Shown piece by piece: positions 44,534-51,390 of a DNA stretch of 64,000 nt (positions are counted from its first letter, which is position 1; every line of letters begins with the position of its first letter). The position numbers and the translations under genes are program-made. The stretch is from Bacteroidales bacterium UBA4333 (GTDB taxonomy: Bacteria; Bacteroidota; Bacteroidia; Bacteroidales; Paludibacteraceae): contig DGTP01000016.1 of the NCBI GenBank assembly GCA_002394335.1, forward strand, positions 124,001 through 188,000, in the 5' to 3' direction. The notes beneath the pieces are model-generated. The model was not told the DNA's origin. It saw only the letters and a program-made list of their open reading frames with translations, and did not search any database.

Positions 44534-44687
44534 TAAAAAAGGAGTTTTTTCTGCCGAATTGAATAAAATTCAATCAATATAGTCTGCTACCGGGGGAACA
44601 TATGCTTGCATAATGGGCTCCGGGTAGCAGACTATATTAGGTGCGCGTTATGCGCATGGCAGAAAAAATCCTTTTTATTTGCATATG
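44524..44687. repeat. Cloverleaf-like palindromic element, left copy
   Basis: An outer stem joins 44524-44555 (CATATGCAAATAAAAAAGGA..CTGCC) with 44658-44687 (GGCAG..TCCTTTTTATTTGCATATG), with one bulge. Inside are three hairpin arms: ATTGAAT/ATTCAAT (44558-44574), a 15-bp perfect stem ATATAGTCTGCTACC/GGTAGCAGACTATAT (44577-44591 with 44623-44637), and TGCGC/GCGCA (44642-44656). A copy of about 95 percent identity lies inverted at 47573-47730. It contains no ORF. Confidence 0.9.
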
Positions 44688-44704
44688 GTCTGCACAATGC
44701 GAAC

Positions 44705-44860
44705 GTACTTTCGAAGGGGTCCCCGTCCCCTTTAGGGCTCCCGCAGATTTTTAATCTGTGGGAAGAGCGGAGGTATCGGTCGCACCCTACCAATTAGCGG
44801 TAGCGGTTTGGTCTATGCGACCCGATTACCGAACGCGACGGGGGAGGAGGTCGAAGGTAC
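44705..44860. repeat. Second structured segment with terminal inverted repeat
   Basis: GTACTTTCGA (44705-44714) and TCGAAGGTAC (44851-44860) bound this segment. It holds the self-complementary GGGGTCCCCG (44716-44725), a hairpin CAGATT/AATCTG, the box GAGCGGAGG (44765-44773), and a long stem pairing 44772-44784 with 44816-44830 (two single-base bulges) that encloses CTACC/GGTAG. Its first half recurs inverted at 46945-46983. Confidence 0.75.
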
Positions 44861-44864
44861 TACA

Positions 44865-45113
44865 TTTTTTGGACATATGCAAATAAAAAAAGGATTTTTT
44901 TCTCATAGCAGTATAAAATACTGCGTTTTGGAGAGTTGCAACAAGCCACTTCATTTCTCATCATCCACTTTTGTCCCATCTTTGCGACAACCTATTTCAA
45001 GTGAACGGATTTGATTTGACAATGTTTTTTTTGGTTGTTTTTAGTGAACAGTAGTGAAAAATACCACTCATTTAATCGATTTCTGCTCATTTATTTGCAT
45101 ATGTTCCAAAAAA
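44865..45113. repeat. Third palindrome-bounded element, upstream of the KilA-N gene
   Basis: TTTTTTGGACATATGCAAAT (from 44865) is the inverse of ATTTGCATATGTTCCAAAAA (ending about 45113), differing by one extra base. Within it are a perfect hairpin GCAGTAT-AAA-ATACTGC (44908-44924) and the GTCCC-type repeat (44958-44992). Its right end supplies the -33 element of the KilA-N promoter. Its left end has a one-mismatch promoter facing left. Confidence 0.8.
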
Positions 45114-45125
45114 GCAGTAATTTTG
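45094..45125 (+). promoter_or_regulatory. Promoter of the KilA-N gene, formed by the end of the third element
   Basis: TTTG (45094-45097), 20-nt spacer, TAATTTTG (45118-45125). The leader to the ATG at 45163 is about 32 nt. Confidence 0.8.
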
Positions 45126-45162
45126 CACGCAAAATTGAAAAATGTGCTGAAAGATATATAAA

Positions 45163-45981
45163 ATGGCCAAGCTCCAGGAAATAATCGTAAGAGACACTAC
45201 TATCCGTTCTTTTTCGCAGAACGGATGGGATTATATCTGTATCACGGATATAGCCCGACAGAAGAATATAGAAGATCCCAACGCCGTAGTTGGCAATTGG
45301 ATGCGCAATAGGAACACTATTGAGTACCTTGGAATCTGGGAAGCTCTGAATAACCCTAATTTTAACCCCATCGAATTCGAGGGGTTTAGAAGTCAGGCCG
45401 GTTTGAATGCTTTTACTCTGTCTCCAAGCCGTTGGATAGAAGCCACTAATGCAATCGGGCTTGTTGCTAAAGCTGGTCGTTATGGTGGCACATATGCACA
45501 ACGGGATATAGCATTTAAGTTTGCCAGTTGGGTATCCGTTGAGTTTGAACTCTATTTGATTAAGGAGTTCCAGCGTCTCAAAGAGGAGGAACAAAAGGCA
45601 CTCGGGTGGTCGGCGAAACGCGAGTTGGCAAAGATTAACTATCATATCCATACGGACGCGATTAAGGAGCACCTTGTGCCGCAAGAGATTGACGCGTACC
45701 ATCGTTCGCTTATCTATGCCAACGAAGCCGATGTGCTCAATGTGGCATTGTTCGGAATGACCGCCAAAGAGTGGCGCGATGCCCATCCGGAGGACAAAGG
45801 CAACATCCGCGACTACGCAACAATCAACCAATTGATCTGTCTGAGTAACATGGAGAACCTTAATGCGGTCTTTATCAACGAAGGCCTTCCGCAAGGCGAG
45901 CGCCTCCAGAAACTCAATCAAATAGCTATCCAGCAAATGACCGTGCTTGAGAATGTAGAGAGCAAACATGTTTTGAGATAA
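45163..45981 (+). CDS. KilA-N domain protein
   Basis: The 272-residue protein has an N-terminal KilA-N DNA-binding-type domain (about 5-110) with WDYICITDIARQ, WMRNRNTIEYLGIWE and RYGGTYAQRDIAFKFASWVS. KilA-N domains are typical of phages, large DNA viruses and mobile loci. The C-terminal half, with NVALFGMTAKEWRDAHPE and NIRDYATINQLICLSNMENL, is the companion domain of this Bacteroidetes subfamily. It has no known function. It stands alone inside the structured-repeat island, a typical cargo position, with its own promoter. Base composition is near the window average. Confidence 0.88.
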   Translation: MAKLQEIIVRDTTIRSFSQNGWDYICITDIARQKNIEDPNAVVGNWMRNRNTIEYLGIWEALNNPNFNPIEFEGFRSQAGLNAFTLSPSRWIEATNAIGLVAKAGRYGGTYAQRDIAFKFASWVSVEFELYLIKEFQRLKEEEQKALGWSAKRELAKINYHIHTDAIKEHLVPQEIDAYHRSLIYANEADVLNVALFGMTAKEWRDAHPEDKGNIRDYATINQLICLSNMENLNAVFINEGLPQGERLQKLNQIAIQQMTVLENVESKHVLR

Positions 45982-46143
45982 ATACACTCTCTCTTCTTTT
46001 GAAAGCACTGAACAGAAAAAGAATAAATAGTAAATCAACAATAATCAAAATAGAAACAAAAAAATCTGCCTATGGCATAAAACAACAGACAAACAACATA
46101 CATAATAATAAAGCATTCAGCTAAGAGCTTGGATTGTTGAAAA

Positions 46144-46248
46144 CTGGACACTTTCAAACAATTTCATTACCAAGAACAAGGCTTTAGAGTGCTCATGCGT
46201 CAGCGTGAGCCTTGTTCGGTAGATATTTGGTAATAGAAGGTTGTCCAG
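46144..46248. repeat. Nested palindrome between the KilA-N and lipoprotein genes
   Basis: CTGGACA (46144-46150) pairs with TGTCCAG (46242-46248). Inside, ATTACCAA (46166-46173) pairs with TTGGTAAT (46227-46234), and AACAAGGCT (46175-46183) pairs with AGCCTTGTT (46208-46216). An apical GCTCA/TGAGC can also form. The rest of the gap 45982-46369 is A-rich with no gene seen. Confidence 0.75.
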
Positions 46249-46369
46249 AATTCCTTAAGGTTCCAGATTGAAGCTAACAAGCCTCACGTTTTTCGTGTAT
46301 ATATTAACAAGTATAAACGGAGTAATGCCGAAAATCCGACAAAGAGTAGGTAAACAAATTATCAGTATT

Positions 46370-46861
46370 ATGAAAAAATTATTGTATGTTATTGCCGCTG
46401 CATTATGTTTGGTGGCATGTGAAAAGAACCCGGATGGCGGTTCTTCGACAAAAGGTGATTATGTGGATTTAGGGTTGAGTTCAGGAACGAAGTGGAAAAG
46501 TTCCAATGAGATGAATCCGGATGATGAGAGCGGGTTCTATGACTATGATTTGGCGATGAGCCTGTTTGAGAAAAACATGCCTACTAAAGAGCAATGGATG
46601 GAACTGGTGAATGAGTGTAACTGGACATGGACAGGTATGGGGTATCGTGTCACCGGAGTTAACAATAATTCTATCGTTCTGCCTGCAGCGGGCTTCCGCA
46701 ATTGTGAAGGTTACGTGGACTACGTTGGTTCGAAAGGTTTCTATTGGTCGTCCGTGCCGAGTGGTTCGGGGTGCGCGTGGTACCTGGGCTTCACTTCGGG
46801 CAATGTGGGTATGGGCGACAGCGATCGTTGCTACGGTCGGTCCGTTCGCCTTGTCCGTTAG
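46370..46861 (+). CDS. Lipoprotein with a FISUMP (Fibrobacter major paralogous)-type domain
   Basis: From ATG 46370 (chosen because it starts a lipoprotein signal, MKKLLYVIAAALCLVAC) the product has 163 residues. The domain shows DLGLSSGTKWKSSNE, MPTKEQWMELVNEC, LPAAGFR, GFYWSSVPSG and the ending YGRSVRLVR. These are the hallmarks of the FISUMP/DUF1566-type C-type-lectin-like domain found in Bacteroidetes surface lipoproteins. An in-frame upstream start at 46268 gives no signal peptide. No consensus promoter is visible; the nested palindrome at 46144-46248 lies upstream. Function unknown. Confidence 0.75.
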   Translation: MKKLLYVIAAALCLVACEKNPDGGSSTKGDYVDLGLSSGTKWKSSNEMNPDDESGFYDYDLAMSLFEKNMPTKEQWMELVNECNWTWTGMGYRVTGVNNNSIVLPAAGFRNCEGYVDYVGSKGFYWSSVPSGSGCAWYLGFTSGNVGMGDSDRCYGRSVRLVR

Positions 46862-46897
46862 TACTTAGAATATAACCCTTGTTCATCGCGTCGGCAA

Positions 46898-46989
46898 CGA
46901 GGTTACGCGAATGACGACCCTGTCGTCATTGAAAGTAACTCGTGCCTCCGCTCTCACCACAAATTGAAATTTGCGGGGACCCCTAAAAA
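46898..46989. repeat. Structured segment right of the lipoprotein, with inverted partial copy of the second segment
   Basis: A hairpin of ACGAC-type sequence: AATGACGAC-CCT-GTCGTCATT (46910-46930) is enclosed by CGAG(G)TTAC with GTAACTCG (46898-46906 with 46935-46942). Next come CCTCCGCTC (46945-46953), a hairpin CAAATT/AATTTG and CGGGGACCCC (46974-46983). Read on the minus strand this is the same order as in 44716-44773. Confidence 0.75.
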
Positions 46990-46995
46990 AAACTT

Positions 46996-47047
46996 CTCAT
47001 CTATGCCGGCAGGCGTCCTATGACGGACGCAAGCAGGCACAGGTGAG
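46996..47047. repeat. Large hairpin
   Basis: CTCATCTATGCC (46996-47007) pairs with GGCACAGGTGAG (47036-47047) with two non-canonical positions. An inner stem GCGTCC/GGACGC (47013-47018 with 47025-47030) completes it. Confidence 0.65.
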
Positions 47048-47096
47048 CGATATGCGGATGGCTCATTTTATCGCGTGTTTTGAACAACGCGCCCAA

Positions 47097-47280
47097 ATCT
47101 TAATAATCGGCAATTCTTTTTATGCATTTGAGTACGAATTGCCCCTTACTTTACTCTTACTTGCCTCTTGCTTGCCCCTTACTTGCCTCCGATAGCGTGT
47201 TTGTAATTTGTTGAAAATAAGGGGTATATGAAATATTGTAAATAAACCTCGGAATTTAAGCATCTTAATAATCGGCAATT
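47097..47280. repeat. Direct repeat with an 11-bp tandem array between the copies
   Basis: ATCTTAATAATCGGCAATT occurs at 47097-47115 and again at 47262-47280, each followed by T-rich sequence. Between them five 11-bp units stand in tandem: TTGCCCCTTAC, TTTACTCTTAC, TTGCCTCTTGC, TTGCCCCTTAC, TTGCCTCCGAT (47139-47193). No gene is seen in the interval 46862-47778 apart from these repeats. Confidence 0.8.
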
Positions 47281-47347
47281 TTTTTAAGACCGGCTGTGCT
47301 GACAGAATACAGACAGCTATGCCTTTCCCCTTCCCCTCTCGGCTCTC

Positions 47348-47422
47348 TGATGGCTGACGGCTGACGGCTCCCCCCCCCGTAAGGGTCTCGTAAGGGGTTT
47401 GTCAGACTTTCGTCAGACTTTT
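47348..47422. repeat. Mixed 7-bp and 11-bp tandem repeats
   Basis: Three 7-mers TGATGGC, TGACGGC, TGACGGC (47348-47368) are followed by a C run, then 11-mers CGTAAGGGTCT, CGTAAGGGGTT (47378-47399) and GTCAGACTTTC, GTCAGACTTTT (47401-47422). A GTCCC-type hairpin follows at 47439-47467. Confidence 0.75.
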
Positions 47423-47438
47423 ATCGAGTCAACGATTT

Positions 47439-47467
47439 CATTTTTGTCCCATTTTCGGGACAACCCC
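47439..47467. repeat. Dispersed hairpin repeat, copy 3 (GTCCC type)
   Basis: TTTGTCCC, ATTTTC, GGGACAA: a 7-8-bp stem related to the copies at 28825 and 44958. Confidence 0.65.
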
Positions 47468-47572
47468 AAATCTGTTTAATCTGTGCAATCTGTGGACAAT
47501 ACCGCAAAATTTCGGCACGCCCTTATTCGCAAGCGAACAAGGAATCCTCCGAAATGTAGGTAAGCAATGCGG

Positions 47573-47730
47573 TAAATAGAAAAGGAGTTTTTCTGCCATG
47601 CGCATAAGGCGCACCTAATATAGTCTGCTACCCGGAGCCCATTATGCAAGCATATGTCCCCCCGGTAGCAGCCTATATTGATTGAATTTTATTCAATTCG
47701 GCAGAAAAACACCTTTTTTATTTGCATATG
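47573..47730. repeat. Cloverleaf-like palindromic element, right copy (inverted)
   Basis: This is the reverse complement of the left copy at 44524-44687 with about eight differences. It retains all four stems: outer stem, ATTGAAT/ATTCAAT, the long TAGTCTGCTACC stem (one mismatch here) and TGCGC/GCGCA. The inner end of the outer stem has lost CATATGC. The outer end has the promoter at 47721. Confidence 0.9.
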
Positions 47731-47752
47731 TCCAAAATTTGTTGTACCTTTG
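47721..47752 (+). promoter_or_regulatory. Outward promoter at the right edge of the structured island
   Basis: TTTG (47721-47724), 20-nt spacer, TACCTTTG (47745-47752). The spacer differs from that of the left-edge promoter by one base. It drives the reductase remnant and the BASS transporter gene. Confidence 0.85.
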
Positions 47753-47766
47753 TACTCCAAAATTAA

Positions 47767-48860
<1,094 letters not shown>

Positions 48861-48919
48861 GAAGTACCAACCGGCCAGGTACCATCGAATAAATCAGACT
48901 GAAAAACCTTTAAAATACA

Positions 48920-49474
48920 ATGTATCCGAAATTGGAAAATCGCGCGTGGCGCGTACTGAAAAGTGAAAATATCCTAAAGCTCGGACCATGGCTGTCCGTA
49001 CGGCAGGAGTGCGTGGAGTTGCCGGGCGGCAGACAGATACCGACCTGGTTCGTGCTGGAGTTCCCGGACTGGATTAATGTGATTGCCATCACCAAGGATG
49101 GCAAGATGGTCATGGAGGACCAATACCGACACGCTTTGGGCGAGACCCATTACGAGTTGGTGGCGGGTGTGATTGACCCAGGGGAGACACCGCTGGAGGC
49201 GGCTAAACGCGAACTGAGTGAAGAAACAGGTTATGAAGGAGGCGAATGGAGTCTTTTTATGACTCTATCGCCTAACCCCACTAACCATAACAATCTCTCT
49301 TACACCTTCCTGGCAACGGGAGTGGAGAAAGTGCGCGAGCAGCACCAGGAACCGACAGAAGATATCCATGTGGATATAATGGAGAAAGAGCAAGTGCTGG
49401 AGATGCTCCGTGACGGCGAGATCGTTCAAGCCCTGCATGCTGCGCCTTTATGGAAGTATTTCGCACAACTTTAG
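48920..49474 (+). CDS. Nudix hydrolase, ADP-ribose pyrophosphatase-like
   Basis: The 184-residue protein has a complete Nudix box: GVIDPGETPLEAAKREL then SEETGY (about 95-117). Upstream, VIAITKDGKMVMEDQYRH is typical of ADP-sugar pyrophosphatases, with MTLSPNPTNHNNLSYTFLA after the box. It likely hydrolyses ADP-ribose or a nucleoside diphosphate sugar. The 59-bp gap before it contains GTACC-type repeat fragments but no consensus promoter, so it may be read from the BASS transcript. Confidence 0.88.
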   Translation: MYPKLENRAWRVLKSENILKLGPWLSVRQECVELPGGRQIPTWFVLEFPDWINVIAITKDGKMVMEDQYRHALGETHYELVAGVIDPGETPLEAAKRELSEETGYEGGEWSLFMTLSPNPTNHNNLSYTFLATGVEKVREQHQEPTEDIHVDIMEKEQVLEMLRDGEIVQALHAAPLWKYFAQL

Positions 49475-49531
49475 AACCGGAGCGGTGCGTCCGGCAATAA
49501 GGGGCTGAAGAATCTGGAGATTTGAAGAAAT

Positions 49532-50440
49532 CTACTCGAGGCTGTTGAGATCCACAAGGTGGTTGACGATGGCGTAGATGGTGAGTCCGGCTGTGGAGTG
49601 GATATTGAGCTTGCGGGTGATATTCTTGCGGTGTGAGATAACCGTATGAGTGGAAATACAGAGCACGTTGGCTATCTCCTTGTTGCTCAATCCATGGACG
49701 AGCTGGATTAGAACATCCCGTTCGCGATCGGACAGTTCTTCGGTCTTAGGCAACTGCTTGTGGCGCTTGATATGCGGAACGGTATTGGTCATCGCCGGGC
49801 GGAGAATGTCGTCCTCGATGGCGCAATGGTCTGCAAAATCCTGCTCGGTATGCCATAGATCCGACATGACGCTGATCAGCAGATAAGTGATAGCCGGAGA
49901 CGCTCCGGAAGAAGGATACGGACTGAAACCGGAAGGCTGCGAGTTGAGCGGTGTGGGGTAGTATTTGATGATGAGATTCTTGATCTCGGTCAGTTTGTCG
50001 GTAATACGCTGGTCATCGTGTTCATGCTCATCGTAAAGCCCTTGGTTCTCGTGCTCTATATGTATGCGGATCTCCTCCACAAACTCGTCATAGCACCGTA
50101 AGATAAGTCCGGGGATGCGTGTAGTGGGATCCGCCGGAATAATGGCTTCTACCAGTGCCCGGCGCAATCTCGGCAACCGGAAATCAAGGAAATAGGCGTG
50201 CGCGTTCCTCAGATAACACTGCAGCGTAGGTATATCAATATCGTCCGGCAGGGCGCGCTGGTGGAAGATCTTATAGTTGACGACAGCAAGGAAAGTGGGG
50301 GTGTGCACTTGGTGGGACTCGCAAACTTGTGCGATCGTCTGATCACCCACTCCCATCTGCAGCCCGAACCGGCTGATAATCTGTATCGCATCCTCTTCGT
50401 GCGACATCAAATCACATATTTTGTCTGTAGCTTTGTACAT
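49532..50440 (-). CDS. Hemerythrin-like domain fused to a LuxR-type DNA-binding domain
   Basis: The 302-residue protein has three parts. Residues 1-60 resemble the N-terminal ScdA/RIC segment (IISRFGLQMGVGDQTIAQVC), though the Cys pair of true RIC proteins is missing. Residues 80-225 look like a hemerythrin HHE domain with conserved His/Glu sites (HIEHENQGLY, DLWHTEQDFADHC), so it may bind a diiron centre. Residues 235-300 are a LuxR helix-turn-helix (LSDRERDVLIQLVHGLSNKEIANVLCIS split here). Likely a regulator sensing oxygen, NO or iron state; the signal is inferred. A near-consensus promoter lies at 50451-50482. Confidence 0.82.
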   Translation of the reverse strand: MYKATDKICDLMSHEEDAIQIISRFGLQMGVGDQTIAQVCESHQVHTPTFLAVVNYKIFHQRALPDDIDIPTLQCYLRNAHAYFLDFRLPRLRRALVEAIIPADPTTRIPGLILRCYDEFVEEIRIHIEHENQGLYDEHEHDDQRITDKLTEIKNLIIKYYPTPLNSQPSGFSPYPSSGASPAITYLLISVMSDLWHTEQDFADHCAIEDDILRPAMTNTVPHIKRHKQLPKTEELSDRERDVLIQLVHGLSNKEIANVLCISTHTVISHRKNITRKLNIHSTAGLTIYAIVNHLVDLNSLE

Positions 50441-50450
50441 AAATCGGGTG

Positions 50451-50482
50451 CAAAGTTACAAAAAAAATATGAAATGAGCAAC
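50451..50482 (-). promoter_or_regulatory. Promoter of the hemerythrin/LuxR regulator gene
   Basis: Minus strand: GTTG (50479-50482), 20-nt spacer, TAACTTTG (50451-50458); one mismatch in the -33 element. Confidence 0.65.
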
Positions 50483-50523
50483 TTTTGGCGGTAAAAATCC
50501 CCAAAATTTGGGATGGTTTCAAA

Positions 50524-50853
50524 TCATGATCGTTGCTGTTTCAGTTCTTGTCTCTTGCGCTCGTAGTAATCGTGCCGTTTGGGGTTCTCGGGAAACCAGC
50601 CTTTGAGCACACGCTGTTCCTGTTTGATCACTTCGCCTATTCCCCAGAAAGCAGAGAAAGCGAAGATACCCAGAAAGATGGAGAGATACATATTCTCAAC
50701 GAAAAGCGAACCTGTTGCCGCCAGACACCCGATGACGAGAAAACCCCACCACGCACGTATGCCGCAATAATACTCCGCCTTGATCACAAGGGGGTGGAAG
50801 ATACCGATGCATAGAAATGCACCGGCACCTAATAGCAGTCCGTGGATATTCAT
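50524..50853 (-). CDS. DUF4491 family membrane protein
   Basis: The 109-residue protein has three hydrophobic segments. They include GIFHPLVIKAEYYCGIRAWWGFLVIG and AFSAFWGIGEVIKQEQRVLKGWFPENPKR (quoted in part), which are diagnostic of DUF4491. Function is unknown; it is found almost only in Bacteroidetes and some Firmicutes. Its start overlaps the stop of the upstream lipoprotein gene by one base. Confidence 0.8.
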   Translation of the reverse strand: MNIHGLLLGAGAFLCIGIFHPLVIKAEYYCGIRAWWGFLVIGCLAATGSLFVENMYLSIFLGIFAFSAFWGIGEVIKQEQRVLKGWFPENPKRHDYYERKRQELKQQRS

Positions 50854-51353
50854 TATTGCTGCTCCAAAGTAACGTTGGATTCCGCCATCAGCACAACCTT
50901 GCCGGCAAAGACACAGTTCTGATAAGAACCGTAGTTGTTGGTGAAGACAAGTGAATCGGGTGTGAGATAGCCGCTGAGTTGATTGATCAGGTAGCGCGAT
51001 ACAGGAGCCCCTTTCATCTTGGGCATGACATTCTGGGCGGACAAGGTAATCCGGTCTGCCGAACGGGTGTAGGAGACACTGTCGATATCCATATCCACCG
51101 TCACCGGCATGCGCGAAGAGAAGCCGACTCCGGCGAGGGAGATGACTGCGTACTCATCGCCGATGACAACATAGGCCGTTACATTGTCCTGTGTGTAGTT
51201 CTCAGAGGGCACCTGATTGGTTCCTGTTACTTGGAAATAACGAGCTTTGGCAAACTCGGCTTGTTTTTGCTCCTCAGGATCCTGAGGTTTGTTTTGGTCG
51301 TTGCAGGCTGCCAGGACAGCAACCATTGCCAGAAGTGATAGAATCTTTTTCAT
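50853..51353 (-). CDS. Small lipoprotein, beta-rich
   Basis: The 166-residue protein has a lipobox (LAAC, Cys about 17) and a Gln/Glu/Lys-rich linker. A domain of alternating strands (YVVIGDEYAVISLAGVGFSS, QNCVFAGKVVLMAE) follows. The pattern could be a lipocalin-like or other beta-barrel fold; no family was recognised. It lies 37 bp downstream of the TonB-dependent receptor gene on the same strand and may assist it. That is only inference from position. Confidence 0.6.
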   Translation of the reverse strand: MKKILSLLAMVAVLAACNDQNKPQDPEEQKQAEFAKARYFQVTGTNQVPSENYTQDNVTAYVVIGDEYAVISLAGVGFSSRMPVTVDMDIDSVSYTRSADRITLSAQNVMPKMKGAPVSRYLINQLSGYLTPDSLVFTNNYGSYQNCVFAGKVVLMAESNVTLEQQ

Positions 51354-51390
51354 AATGATATGTTTATTTAGTTATTATATATTCCTGTTA

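Noticed and set aside
44524..44687. Cloverleaf element read as a tRNA or tRNA-like RNA
   Set aside because: The arm sizes, loops and lack of a T-arm consensus do not fit any tRNA; the resemblance is only topological.
45091..46041. 316-codon minus-strand ORF
   Set aside because: Covers the KilA-N gene in antisense. The KilA-N domain is unmistakable and has its own promoter.
46971..47195. 74-codon plus-strand ORF in the island
   Set aside because: It is made of hairpin and 11-bp repeat sequence, with no start signal.
47097..47422. CRISPR array
   Set aside because: Units of 7 and 11 bp are contiguous, with no spacers and no cas genes nearby.
44500..47755. Composite transposon flanked by insertion sequences
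   Set aside because: The inverted arms are only about 160 bp and carry no transposase, and no target-site duplication was found around them.
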